Assembly (NCBI GenBank): GCA_028280635.1
Contig: JANQLM010000121.1
Span: 1 to 64,000, forward strand
From: Halieaceae bacterium
GTDB taxonomy: Bacteria > Pseudomonadota > Gammaproteobacteria > Pseudomonadales > Halieaceae
Reading direction: 5' to 3'
Length of the DNA: 64,000 nucleotides
Shown here in pieces: positions 1 through 7,614 of this stretch. Made by a program: the position numbers and the translations under genes. A model generated the notes under the pieces. The model had not been told where the DNA came from. It did not search any database and worked only from the letters and a program-made list of their open reading frames with translations. Positions within the stretch are counted from its first letter, which is position 1, and each line of letters opens with the position of its first letter.

Positions 1-179
1 TTCATTGGTGAGCAGCAGGCTGACTCGGAGAGGAAACAGAAAAACACGCAAGAGTGATAAAGGCTGGTAAATCGTCTGTGCGAGCCGCCAACTAGCCGCC
101 GATATCGCCACAAGGCTGCGGCGCATAATTCACTGGCATTATGGGGTGAGAAGTTGTGACCGCTTCCTTACCTAGGTAA

Positions 180-854
180 TCAGTCAGTTATGAGCGGGCT
201 CGCAGCGGCCCAAATATCTTCGTAGTGCCTAAGCTTGATGGATACCACATCTGGAGCAAGAGGGGAGATATAGGTTGGCTTCGCTTTAGCTGCATCCTTC
301 AGTGACTGCCCCGATGTAAAACACGCTGAGTCATCTATGAATATGATGCGGTCGTGCGCACCGTTGCTTTTTCTTGCTTCCAACACTTCACCATACTGCT
401 CAACGTATAAATCTACGGCTGGAGCCAGCTCTCGCGACTGTCTATTGCCTACAAGCAAACGGATAAATACGCCGTCCCCACGAGAGTTGACGTAATGGTC
501 GAAAACCGAAGGATCAAGATAAGGATCGACGATGAAAATAGTACTTTCAGCCGATGCAACAGTCTTATTGAGTTGTACGAAGTATTCGTAAGGGGCGCCA
601 GCGCCGAAAACAACTTGGTCCTCGGCAGGCACAATCAATTCCATGGCAGAAATGGCTCTCAAAACTGCCCCAACGACGGAATCAACATTTTGTTTTCGAG
701 TAAATTTATTAGACATAAAGTTGGCAGCGGACTGAACTTGAACAGCCTCCAACCTGTCCCAGACTTTTACGAGAGCATGAGCCTTCGCTAGCCACTCCTG
801 GCATTCCCGTTGCTGGTTCTCATACTCCGAGAAGTCAGGCTGGCGTTCGATCAA
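180..854 (-). CDS. Phospholipase-D-like domain protein
   Basis: The 224-residue protein has a C-terminal half resembling a PLD/HKD-type domain: a hydrophobic strand ending in VDPYLDP (about residues 108-114) and later HDRIIFIDDSACFTSGQSL (about 167-185). The classical HxK is degraded to HDR, so catalytic activity is doubtful. The N-terminal 75 residues are helical and have no recognised domain. The called start is a TTG. The frame stays open upstream to about 910 without an ATG, so the N-terminus is uncertain or truncated. Base composition is AT-richer than most of the window, and the gene lies between the window edge and an integrase remnant beside tRNA-Arg, consistent with horizontally acquired cargo. 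PLD-like proteins of this sort occur in mobile and defence loci, but that role here is inference. Confidence 0.65.
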   Translation of the reverse strand: MIERQPDFSEYENQQRECQEWLAKAHALVKVWDRLEAVQVQSAANFMSNKFTRKQNVDSVVGAVLRAISAMELIVPAEDQVVFGAGAPYEYFVQLNKTVASAESTIFIVDPYLDPSVFDHYVNSRGDGVFIRLLVGNRQSRELAPAVDLYVEQYGEVLEARKSNGAHDRIIFIDDSACFTSGQSLKDAAKAKPTYISPLAPDVVSIKLRHYEDIWAAASPLITD

Positions 855-930
855 TGCACGCAGATGTGAAAGTAGTACTGCTGGCTCTAATGGAATTCTC
901 CAGTCATTTGCTCAGATTAATGCTGCCCGC

Positions 931-1032
931 TCATGTTATTCGTGCGCCAGACTTATGATCAGCAACAAGCCTTTCCATTGCCTCAGCTTGCACGTCTTCA
1001 TAGATATGCATGTAGATCATAGTCACCGTGCT
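931..1032 (-). pseudogene. C-terminal remnant of tyrosine recombinase (integrase)
   Basis: Read on the minus strand, a short open stretch encodes STVTMIYMHIYEDVQAEAM followed by ERLVADHKSGARIT and a stop. The TMIYMH core matches the pattern around the nucleophilic tyrosine at the end of phage-type integrases (SVTxTxIYxH). A stop codon lies just upstream (1033-1035) and no other integrase box is visible, so this is a remnant of about 33 codons. It is too short for the ORF track. It lies about 110 bp from tRNA-Arg(CCT), a usual integration target. The call rests on a short motif. Confidence 0.5.
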
Positions 1033-1141
1033 TTATAACTAATGCCAGACTTCTTAGTTGTAGTTGAAAACTAAAGGGCGTAGCCATGCGGGCACACGGA
1101 TGATGCTCGCGAAGATTTAGCTGATAACGAAACTTGTGGAT

Positions 1142-1218
1142 TGGTGCCCCCGGCAGGACTCAAACCTGCGACCCTCCGCTTAGGAGGCGGATGCTCTATT
1201 CAACTGAGCTACGGGGGC
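1142..1218 (-). tRNA. tRNA-Arg (anticodon CCT)
   Basis: The reverse complement folds as a full cloverleaf of 77 nt. The acceptor GCCCCCG pairs with CGGGGGC, the D arm is GCTC/GAGC, the anticodon stem is TCCGC/GCGGA around loop CTCCTAA, and the T arm is GCAGG/CCTGC with TTTGAGT loop. A genomically encoded CCA end follows the discriminator A. The anticodon CCT reads AGG arginine codons. It lies between an integrase remnant and the BNR gene, so its 3' side faces the AT-rich accessory DNA, as expected for an att site. Confidence 0.97.
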
Positions 1219-1270
1219 GTTGATGCGCGGGGAGTATAACAAGCGACCCGTGAACGAGACAGCTTGCAGC

Positions 1271-2500
1271 TTACTCCGCAGGTGGGCCCAGCCGCCAGAA
1301 TGAGAAACCCATGCGATCGGCGCGCGGGTCCTGCAGCGGGGTGACTACGGCGATATCTCCAGCGGCAAGTCTCGCTACCGCGGCATACTCGCCGGCCGTG
1401 TCGCGCTGCCATGTCCCTTCTGTTTCTGCCCAGGACTCAAAGGGCAGGGCGGCAGATAGCAGCACTCGAGGTTCTCCCGACTCCATGCGAATCTGCGCCA
1501 CGCGGACACTCATGCCATCGGCTGCGGAGAACCAGGTGGCTGCCAGTTCACCGCTGCCGGTGGCGACCAGGTAGGGGAAGAAAGCGATGTCGGATTCGGT
1601 GGCGACTTGCCAAGTTTTCCAGTTGGCGCCGCGGTCATCGGATTTCCCCAGGTGGATGCTGTTGCCTTCACTCCACAGGTAGTACAGAGCACCGCTTTGG
1701 TCCCAGGCGACTGGCTCCACCCAGCGCGGCAGGCCGCCAGTGCCAAAAGGCTGCCACTGTCGGTTGCCTGGGGGAGTGTGGTTACTCCATGTACTGCCGC
1801 CGTCGATGCTGACAGCGATAAACTCGGCCTCACCGTCGAAGCGATTGCCCGAGGCAAAGATCGGCGTCACTCGCACGGCCAGTTCACCTTTGGGTCCGAG
1901 TGCCATGTGGCTGGAGCCACCCGATGTGTACACCTGGGGCATGGTCTGCCAGCTTGCCCCGGAATCCTTGCTGAGCACGTGATGGACGCCCCGGTCATCG
2001 TTCCAGATTACATGGGCGGTGCCATCGGGTGCGACTTCCACCCAGGGCCGGTCAGCCAGTTCCCGGTCCGTTAGCAGCGTCCAGGTCCAGGTCTCGCCGT
2101 CGTTGCGACTGACGCCGATGGAGATATGGGTGCCCTTGCTGGTGCTGCGGTTGAATCCCATGGTGGCAAAGTAGATCGTGCCATCCGGCGCCAGCGCCAG
2201 GTCTACATCGGAGTTGCCGATGGCGCCATCGGCCGGTGAGCCGACATCGACTTGGGACCAGGTCTCGCCACGATCTCTGCTGCGCCACAGGCTGGGCGCC
2301 CGCGCCGGTTCGTGCGGGTAGCGCGGGAAGCCGGTCACCAGTAGATCCCCACTACCCAGTTCCAGCACCATGGGCTCGCGGTTCTGGAAATCCTCGAAGT
2401 GCACCACGCTTTCCAGCGCGAGAGCCTCGTCTTCAGCCGGAGCCGCTGTGGGGAGCATTACCACGATTAGAGCGAGCGCTATAGGCAGGACGGGCCGCAT
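1271..2500 (-). CDS. Secreted BNR/Asp-box (sialidase-like) beta-propeller protein
   Basis: The 409-residue protein begins with a Sec signal peptide (PVLPIALALIVVMLPTAAPAED) and then has repeated Asp-box motifs typical of sialidase/BNR propellers: SRDRGETWS, SRNDGETWTW, SKDSGASWQ, SIDGGSTWS and SDDRGANWK. This predicts a six-bladed propeller outside the cytoplasm. The sequence does not prove sialidase activity, because the arginine triad cannot be assigned by eye, so a binding or scaffold role is equally possible. It is the last gene of a minus-strand operon, 5 bp after the stop of the preceding MBL-fold gene, and so is probably co-expressed with the envelope proteins upstream. Confidence 0.8.
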   Translation of the reverse strand: MRPVLPIALALIVVMLPTAAPAEDEALALESVVHFEDFQNREPMVLELGSGDLLVTGFPRYPHEPARAPSLWRSRDRGETWSQVDVGSPADGAIGNSDVDLALAPDGTIYFATMGFNRSTSKGTHISIGVSRNDGETWTWTLLTDRELADRPWVEVAPDGTAHVIWNDDRGVHHVLSKDSGASWQTMPQVYTSGGSSHMALGPKGELAVRVTPIFASGNRFDGEAEFIAVSIDGGSTWSNHTPPGNRQWQPFGTGGLPRWVEPVAWDQSGALYYLWSEGNSIHLGKSDDRGANWKTWQVATESDIAFFPYLVATGSGELAATWFSAADGMSVRVAQIRMESGEPRVLLSAALPFESWAETEGTWQRDTAGEYAAVARLAAGDIAVVTPLQDPRADRMGFSFWRLGPPAE

Positions 2501-2505
2501 GCTCG

Positions 2506-3660
2506 TTATAACTCGGCGCTGTTGTTGCCGCCGGCTTTCAGGCAGGCTGCCATGTTCTCGTAAGACTGATTTTTCGGCATATCTTTATAATACGCATGTC
2601 CCTTCGGATAGCACTCGTCATTGCCCGACTTGCGTATCGTTTTGATTTGCAGCGGAGGATTTGACTGGTACTCACATTGTTTCCCGAACGTCAGCTTCTC
2701 GGTCCCATGGCTGATATCCAGACTGGTGCCAGCGAATGTGAACTTCAGGGGCTTATCACCCGTAGGTGGGCCGAGTGTGCACACGCCTCGGCCGGCGTAT
2801 CGTCTTTCAACCGTTCTGTCACCACCGTTTTTGCCGCTGGAGGGAAACACCGCGTAAGCCGGCTTGAGCATCGCGATCAGGGCGTCACTGCTGGCGACAT
2901 TTCTTCCGTAGCTCGGGGCAAGCATAACGCTGACGGTTTTATCCTCGTCTCTGGTGAAGTGAGCATCGAATGCTTCGATAAGTGCCTTTTCCTCCTGGAT
3001 CGCATGCAAATCTTCACTGTCCTGGTCGCGGCCAATCAAGTCAGGCGTCAATAGCGCGCGTTGTACCTTGCTTTCTCCGCTTGCGATCACCATGGCGGTG
3101 ATCTTCTGGCGAAAGCGGATGTCCTCGGTGTGAAACAGCCTGACCTGGTCGCGCCCGAACCGGTATGTCAGGCCTTGGGGTAGCTGCACCTCGCAGAGCT
3201 CAATATCGTGGATTTTGCCGCTGACGCCAAAATCGATAAAGGTGGTGTTGGATTCGCCGCCGCATGGGCGAACCACGCGATGGACCCTGTGGGTGTGTAA
3301 CAGGCGTGCGGACAGCCCTGCATGACCCTTGGAAGGAGTCGAGATAACGAGAAGGTCGATCTCGTCGCCGCGTAACTCATCCTTCATGCTCTTGAAAAGC
3401 TCGTTGTCATCGATACCGGTGTCGAAGATCATGGTTGACCCGTCTCCGAATCTCGTCAGGGTGGCAACACCGGCCCCGGCATCGAATACAAGCAGTTCTG
3501 TGTCTTTCATGCACTTGGATTGGCACTTCGACTCTACGTAGCACGCGTCTGGGCACTGAGGTGGAGTGGGTTTGGCTCCGGCATCGCCAGCCGATACGCC
3601 TGCGCTCAATGCGACCAGAATTGCTGTAACAGTGGCTATCTTGCTTGCGCGCTCAATCAT
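2506..3660 (-). CDS. Secreted metallo-beta-lactamase-fold protein with degenerate metal site
   Basis: The 384-residue protein has a signal peptide (cleavage near residue 24) and then a Cys-rich segment (C36, C40, C46, C50). Its core resembles ComEC/Rec2-type MBL domains: ELLVFDAGAGVATLTRF then DGSTMIFDTG (about 55-82). Where the metal-binding HxHxDH box should be, it reads ISTPSKGHAGL (about 106-116), keeping only the last histidine. It is therefore probably a non-catalytic periplasmic or secreted MBL homologue. A Cys/Tyr-rich C-terminus (DECYPKGHAYYKDMP) adds likely disulfides. It sits 17 bp after the M15 peptidase gene and 5 bp before the BNR gene in the same operon. The specific role is unknown. 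Confidence 0.65.
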   Translation of the reverse strand: MIERASKIATVTAILVALSAGVSAGDAGAKPTPPQCPDACYVESKCQSKCMKDTELLVFDAGAGVATLTRFGDGSTMIFDTGIDDNELFKSMKDELRGDEIDLLVISTPSKGHAGLSARLLHTHRVHRVVRPCGGESNTTFIDFGVSGKIHDIELCEVQLPQGLTYRFGRDQVRLFHTEDIRFRQKITAMVIASGESKVQRALLTPDLIGRDQDSEDLHAIQEEKALIEAFDAHFTRDEDKTVSVMLAPSYGRNVASSDALIAMLKPAYAVFPSSGKNGGDRTVERRYAGRGVCTLGPPTGDKPLKFTFAGTSLDISHGTEKLTFGKQCEYQSNPPLQIKTIRKSGNDECYPKGHAYYKDMPKNQSYENMAACLKAGGNNSAEL

Positions 3661-3677
3661 TTGGCTTACCCCCCTTT

Positions 3678-4364
3678 CTATGCCAGATCGCTCCAGATAC
3701 AGCGGAGCTTGCGCATGAACGCGTCTGGCTTTTCGCGATTAAGCCCATCATCAATGTGTACCGGGTCTGGTGCCGGTGTGAAATCGCCTCCCCAGCGATA
3801 GTTTTCTCTCACCGCTTCAAGAAACCCGCGCACTGGAGACGGCAGCGTGTCGAAGTCGGCCAGGCGATGGGAGTTGTACCAGGTGTCGGCGTGAATCAGG
3901 TTCATGTCGATGGCGTGACCGACGTGATGATTTGAAAACTTGCCCGGTGTAACGATGGCGTTCTCAACGCGTTCTCCCGGTCTTCGCAGCGAGCTGGTGA
4001 CGAAGATCTCCAGGTCGTGCTCCTCGGCCACGCTCCCCAACTCAACCAGGACCGACCGGAAGTCCTCATGAATTCGGATCGGCTTCTCAGAACGGTAGGC
4101 TGTTCCCGTGTAGGTCAGGATACCTGTTTTTGCATCCGCTTTCGGTTCATCCAACTGCGTGCTGCGGTGGTTGGCAGTAGGCTCAACATAGTCCGCGGAC
4201 ACAAAGCCGATGCGACCGTCAGCGTCCTGCACCCGCAGCCAGGTGTCCTCGCCCAGCACCGTGAGCTCGGTGCCGCTGGGTAACACCGCCAGGGTATCTC
4301 CGTCGTGCGGTGATTCGCGCAGGCGTAGGCCGCGTCTGGCGTTGGTACGTACCCTGTCAGGCAT
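3678..4364 (-). CDS. SH3b plus M15-family peptidoglycan peptidase
   Basis: The 228-residue protein starts with a bacterial SH3 domain (about residues 3-62: TNARRGLRLRESPHDGDTLAVLPSGTELTVLG, then GFVSADYVEP). An M15 peptidase domain follows (about 80-228). The zinc motif SxHxxGxAxD is present as SNHHVGHAID (144-153), and the second metal histidine is in DPVHID (about 200-205), so the active site looks intact. The family cleaves peptide stems of peptidoglycan (D-Ala-D-Ala or L-Ala-D-Glu). No signal peptide is visible, which resembles phage endolysins, so how it reaches the wall is unclear. It follows the membrane-protein gene by 38 bp and precedes the MBL-like gene by 17 bp. Confidence 0.8.
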   Translation of the reverse strand: MPDRVRTNARRGLRLRESPHDGDTLAVLPSGTELTVLGEDTWLRVQDADGRIGFVSADYVEPTANHRSTQLDEPKADAKTGILTYTGTAYRSEKPIRIHEDFRSVLVELGSVAEEHDLEIFVTSSLRRPGERVENAIVTPGKFSNHHVGHAIDMNLIHADTWYNSHRLADFDTLPSPVRGFLEAVRENYRWGGDFTPAPDPVHIDDGLNREKPDAFMRKLRCIWSDLA

Positions 4365-4402
4365 GTCCCGGAACCTCCAGCACTCTCCAGCAGATCATGA
4401 AA

Positions 4403-6094
4403 TCAACCCACCGGCTCTTCGTCGGGTGTAATCTTCAATAGCGAAACTGCCTCGTCCACGGGTGCCCGGAAGAAGCCATCCGGCCTTGTCACCGTCTCAC
4501 CGCCTTCGATGGCGACAGTGATGTCCTGTCTGCCAAGCGCAACCACTGCCGCTTTGCTGCCTGCGGGACTGCTACCAATCTCCTGGCTGAGCTCGACGGT
4601 GTCGCCGACCCGCACTAGCTTGCGCCCCAGCACCGCTGACGCTCTGCCCAGGCCGATCGCCTCCTGAACCCCTGTCTCGATTTTGTCCTGAAGATTGCTA
4701 AGCCTTGGCCCACGGGGGCCCTGACTGATCAGGTGATCCGTGAGATTTCTCGCCGCCATCAGGATTACCTCCGGCGTGAGGCCGGCCACGAAGGCGAGCA
4801 CGACGGCACTGGCAGTTTCCTCGGGCCGCGCGAAGGAATACGCCAGAATGGCGACGGGGACTGCGGTCAGCACCTGCAGCATCTGGAAGACAACAAGGTC
4901 GGGCAATTGTGACCACGGGATTGGGTCCCTCGGTTTCAGCCCGCCCAGCACATTGTCTTCGAATTCGTTTTTGTAGCTCTCATCGTTGCGGTACTGAAAC
5001 TCAGGTAGCTTCCTGTACATCGTGACCAACGCACCGAGTACCGCAAGCGCGATGAAAAATACTGGAACGGTCACCCCGCCAACAATGGGTGCCGCAGGCA
5101 CGATGTTCTCGTCAATCTGTTTCGCTGCTTTCGTACGGGTTTCGTTCACCTTGGCGCGCTGCAAGCTGTCTGCCGCCAGTGATAGCTCGCGCTGGGTGCG
5201 TTTTAACGCCTCTTCGGCCCGATGCAGTGCTTCTCTGGCACTGGCGATGTCTGCAAGGTCCCCCTGCCTGGAGCGGCCGGTACCTTGCCTGAGCTCTGCG
5301 ATGGTCAGTGCAGTTGACGCTTGCTCGAAAGCGTTCTCTTGCACAGATTCACGGTGTCGAAGCTCGTCAATCTGACTACGCAGGCGTGAAGCAGACCCCG
5401 GGCAGGCCGGGTCCAGGCTGTCCGGCCTGCAGAACCGCTTTTTCGTTTTGCGTTTTTCCGCATGGTGATCATGACAGGTGCCGTCGACATGGCAACTGAG
5501 CACCAGCCCGCCGATGTTGAGGACCCACTGTGGCGGGATATCACCACAGTATCTGGCACCTTCGGGCATGGCCGCCGCGGGCTCACGGTCACGCTCTTCC
5601 TCCCTAAACGAGCCTGGCCGTGCGAAGTCGCAGCCCGGGAGAACGCCGATCAGGTTGTGTTGATACTCTTGGCCTGACAGGACGACGGTAGGGCCTGCCC
5701 TGAAGTGTGGCCGATAGTCACCCACCATCGCGTAGACGGCAGCGACGGTGAGCAAGAGCGCATAGCCATAGCCCAGGCGTAGTACGGCCGCGCCGTCTGC
5801 GGGCGACTTAACCTCTCGCGTGACGAGGGTGATTGCGATGAGAAGCGGGATGCTCCACAAGAGCACCCAGTATGAATCACGCCACCACGAGAAGAGAATC
5901 AGCACGCTCGCGGCTGCAGCGAAGAACAGGTAGGTAGATGCGAACTTGTTCAGATGCTTCAGTGCACTGCACAGCGAGCATTGAAGCGTGTGCCGGATCG
6001 ACCGAAATGTAGCCTTGGATTGCGTCTTTTTCTGCCCGGCTCCATCAGCATCATCGGGGGTCTTGGCGTTGTTGCTGTCTGCGTCAGCGGCCAC
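4403..6094 (-). CDS. Multi-pass membrane protein with periplasmic coiled coil
   Basis: I do not recognise a family for this 563-residue protein. It has a polar N-terminus, three hydrophobic helices (about 54-125), and a soluble stretch of about 200 residues containing Cys/His clusters (for example SCHVDGTCHDHH) and a long coiled coil (about 235-325). A further helix (PIVGGVTVPVFFIALAVLGAL) and two more (about 400-450) follow. It ends in a beta-rich tail with KLVRVGDTVELSQEIGSSPAG. The layout suggests an inner-membrane protein with a central extracytoplasmic stalk. Its start is 2 bp from the stop of the upstream lipoprotein gene, so the two are translationally linked. A structural or bridging role in an envelope complex is inference. 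Confidence 0.7.
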   Translation of the reverse strand: MAADADSNNAKTPDDADGAGQKKTQSKATFRSIRHTLQCSLCSALKHLNKFASTYLFFAAAASVLILFSWWRDSYWVLLWSIPLLIAITLVTREVKSPADGAAVLRLGYGYALLLTVAAVYAMVGDYRPHFRAGPTVVLSGQEYQHNLIGVLPGCDFARPGSFREEERDREPAAAMPEGARYCGDIPPQWVLNIGGLVLSCHVDGTCHDHHAEKRKTKKRFCRPDSLDPACPGSASRLRSQIDELRHRESVQENAFEQASTALTIAELRQGTGRSRQGDLADIASAREALHRAEEALKRTQRELSLAADSLQRAKVNETRTKAAKQIDENIVPAAPIVGGVTVPVFFIALAVLGALVTMYRKLPEFQYRNDESYKNEFEDNVLGGLKPRDPIPWSQLPDLVVFQMLQVLTAVPVAILAYSFARPEETASAVVLAFVAGLTPEVILMAARNLTDHLISQGPRGPRLSNLQDKIETGVQEAIGLGRASAVLGRKLVRVGDTVELSQEIGSSPAGSKAAVVALGRQDITVAIEGGETVTRPDGFFRAPVDEAVSLLKITPDEEPVG

Positions 6095-6096
6095 AA

Positions 6097-7614
6097 CTAG
6101 TTCCCCTCTGGCTCGTCGAGCAAGGGACGGTGGCCGCGCAGCACCGCCTCGAACCGTCGCGCCTGCGAGGCCACCAGTTTCTTCAGCTTCTCCTCGTCAT
6201 CTTCATCTATTTCCGCGACCCGGGTCGAAAGCTCGCGGAGCGAACGCTGTAAGTTCAGCAGGGTGACCTTGCGCTGCTCATTGAAGGCGTCCACCTCGGC
6301 TCTGTCCGCAACAAAGCTCTCCGGGGTTGTTTCGACGGCGGTATTGCTCTGGCCGCCCTGGGAGGAGGCCAGCGCGCCAGTGGGTAGGCCGCCGGCGGCG
6401 CCGGCAATACTGATCGCGGCGTTGGCCAGCGACCGTGAAATCTCAAGTTGTCCCTGAATCAGGGCGGATGGGTTGTTGCGCGCACTGTGAACACGATAGT
6501 TCAAGGGATCGTCGCGCACGATGACGACGCCCGCGTCTCCCTCCGCATAGAAGTAAGTTTCGCTGCTTTCTTCGTTCCAGTGCAGTTCATTGTCCGGGTT
6601 GGTGACAACGCGCCAGATCGGGTCGCCAGGGTCCTGCAAGCGGTCGATCAGCTCAATGAAGCGGGAAGATCCCTGCACCAGGCTGGCGAGGGCGGTGCGT
6701 GATGTCGCGGATGAAGGAAGATCATTTCGCAGAGTCTCGAGCTCATTGGCGATCACCAGGCTCGAACCTGCCAGCGTAGACGGTGTATAGGGGGAGCGCG
6801 TTGCGTTGACAGGCACGGACCTGCCTGACTCCGAGAGCTGCGCCGAGAGTGAGACAATACTCTGGGCGATACTCTCTGCGAGATCTTGCAGTAGCTGTTG
6901 GCGGCCAGTGTTACCTGTTGCCCTCGATTCCAGGTAGGCCACATTCAGGTTGTACTCCAGTCCCGTCCAGTCAACGGAAAATGGTACGTCGGTGCTGCCA
7001 AGTGTCTGGAACGAACTGATGGCATCCACGGTTCTGTCCAGCGCCCGGGTCTCGGCATTGCGCAAGTTGTTCCTGATCCTGAGCTGGATACACTCGTCAC
7101 CACGGTCGGCGGAAGCGTTGCCGCTACCCAGGGCCAGCCGCCACCAGCTTTTTTGCTCCGGCTGGTTGCAGGCGTCGGGCCCCGTCAGATTCTGAATGAC
7201 GGCATACTCATCCTGGTACCTGCTGACATAGGCGCGCAGCGAACTAACAGCGCCGTTGACGATGTCGTCATACTGCGCCTGATTGGTGGCCAGCTGTTCA
7301 GTGTAGGCCGCCAGCCGGCGGTGCAATTTCTCCACCTGTCGATCATCACGCCCAACAATCCGCCAGGCGCCGCTATAGATATCGACGGCCTGAGTCGCCA
7401 GCCGGGTGCGGACGCCCTGATCGCGCTTTGCCTCAGCCTGAAGTGTCTGGAGATTTGCGATGAGCTGCTGGGCCTTGCGGGGTGTCATAGGAAGCTCAAC
7501 GCGGGGATCTTCGTCATAGATATCCACGGTGATCTGCAGCTGGGTGCTCGCACATCCGGTTAGCCACAGGCTGGCGATACATAACAGCGACGTCGCAATC
7601 CGCCGGCCCATCAT
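6097..7614 (-). CDS. Large lipoprotein, function unknown
   Basis: The 505-residue protein begins with a lipoprotein signal peptide and lipobox (SLWLTGC, Cys about residue 21). Residue +2 is Ala, so outer-membrane sorting is expected. The mature part is mostly helical with coiled-coil tendency (about 45-130 and the last 60 residues, rich in E/K/R). A beta-rich middle follows (around 330-370: VVTNPDNELHWNEESSETYFYAEGDAGVVIVRDDP). A Ser/Gly/Gln-rich linker precedes the terminal helices. No domain family is recognised. The start overlaps the stop of the upstream lipoprotein gene (7611-7614, ATGA), so it is the second gene of the operon. It may pair with the upstream lipoprotein as outer-membrane subunits. 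Confidence 0.7.
   Translation of the reverse strand: MMGRRIATSLLCIASLWLTGCASTQLQITVDIYDEDPRVELPMTPRKAQQLIANLQTLQAEAKRDQGVRTRLATQAVDIYSGAWRIVGRDDRQVEKLHRRLAAYTEQLATNQAQYDDIVNGAVSSLRAYVSRYQDEYAVIQNLTGPDACNQPEQKSWWRLALGSGNASADRGDECIQLRIRNNLRNAETRALDRTVDAISSFQTLGSTDVPFSVDWTGLEYNLNVAYLESRATGNTGRQQLLQDLAESIAQSIVSLSAQLSESGRSVPVNATRSPYTPSTLAGSSLVIANELETLRNDLPSSATSRTALASLVQGSSRFIELIDRLQDPGDPIWRVVTNPDNELHWNEESSETYFYAEGDAGVVIVRDDPLNYRVHSARNNPSALIQGQLEISRSLANAAISIAGAAGGLPTGALASSQGGQSNTAVETTPESFVADRAEVDAFNEQRKVTLLNLQRSLRELSTRVAEIDEDDEEKLKKLVASQARRFEAVLRGHRPLLDEPEGN

Noticed and set aside
1-57. Possible C-terminus of a plus-strand gene (FIGEQQADSERKQKNTQE, stop at 55-57)
   Set aside because: Eighteen codons at the window edge are too few to tell coding from chance.
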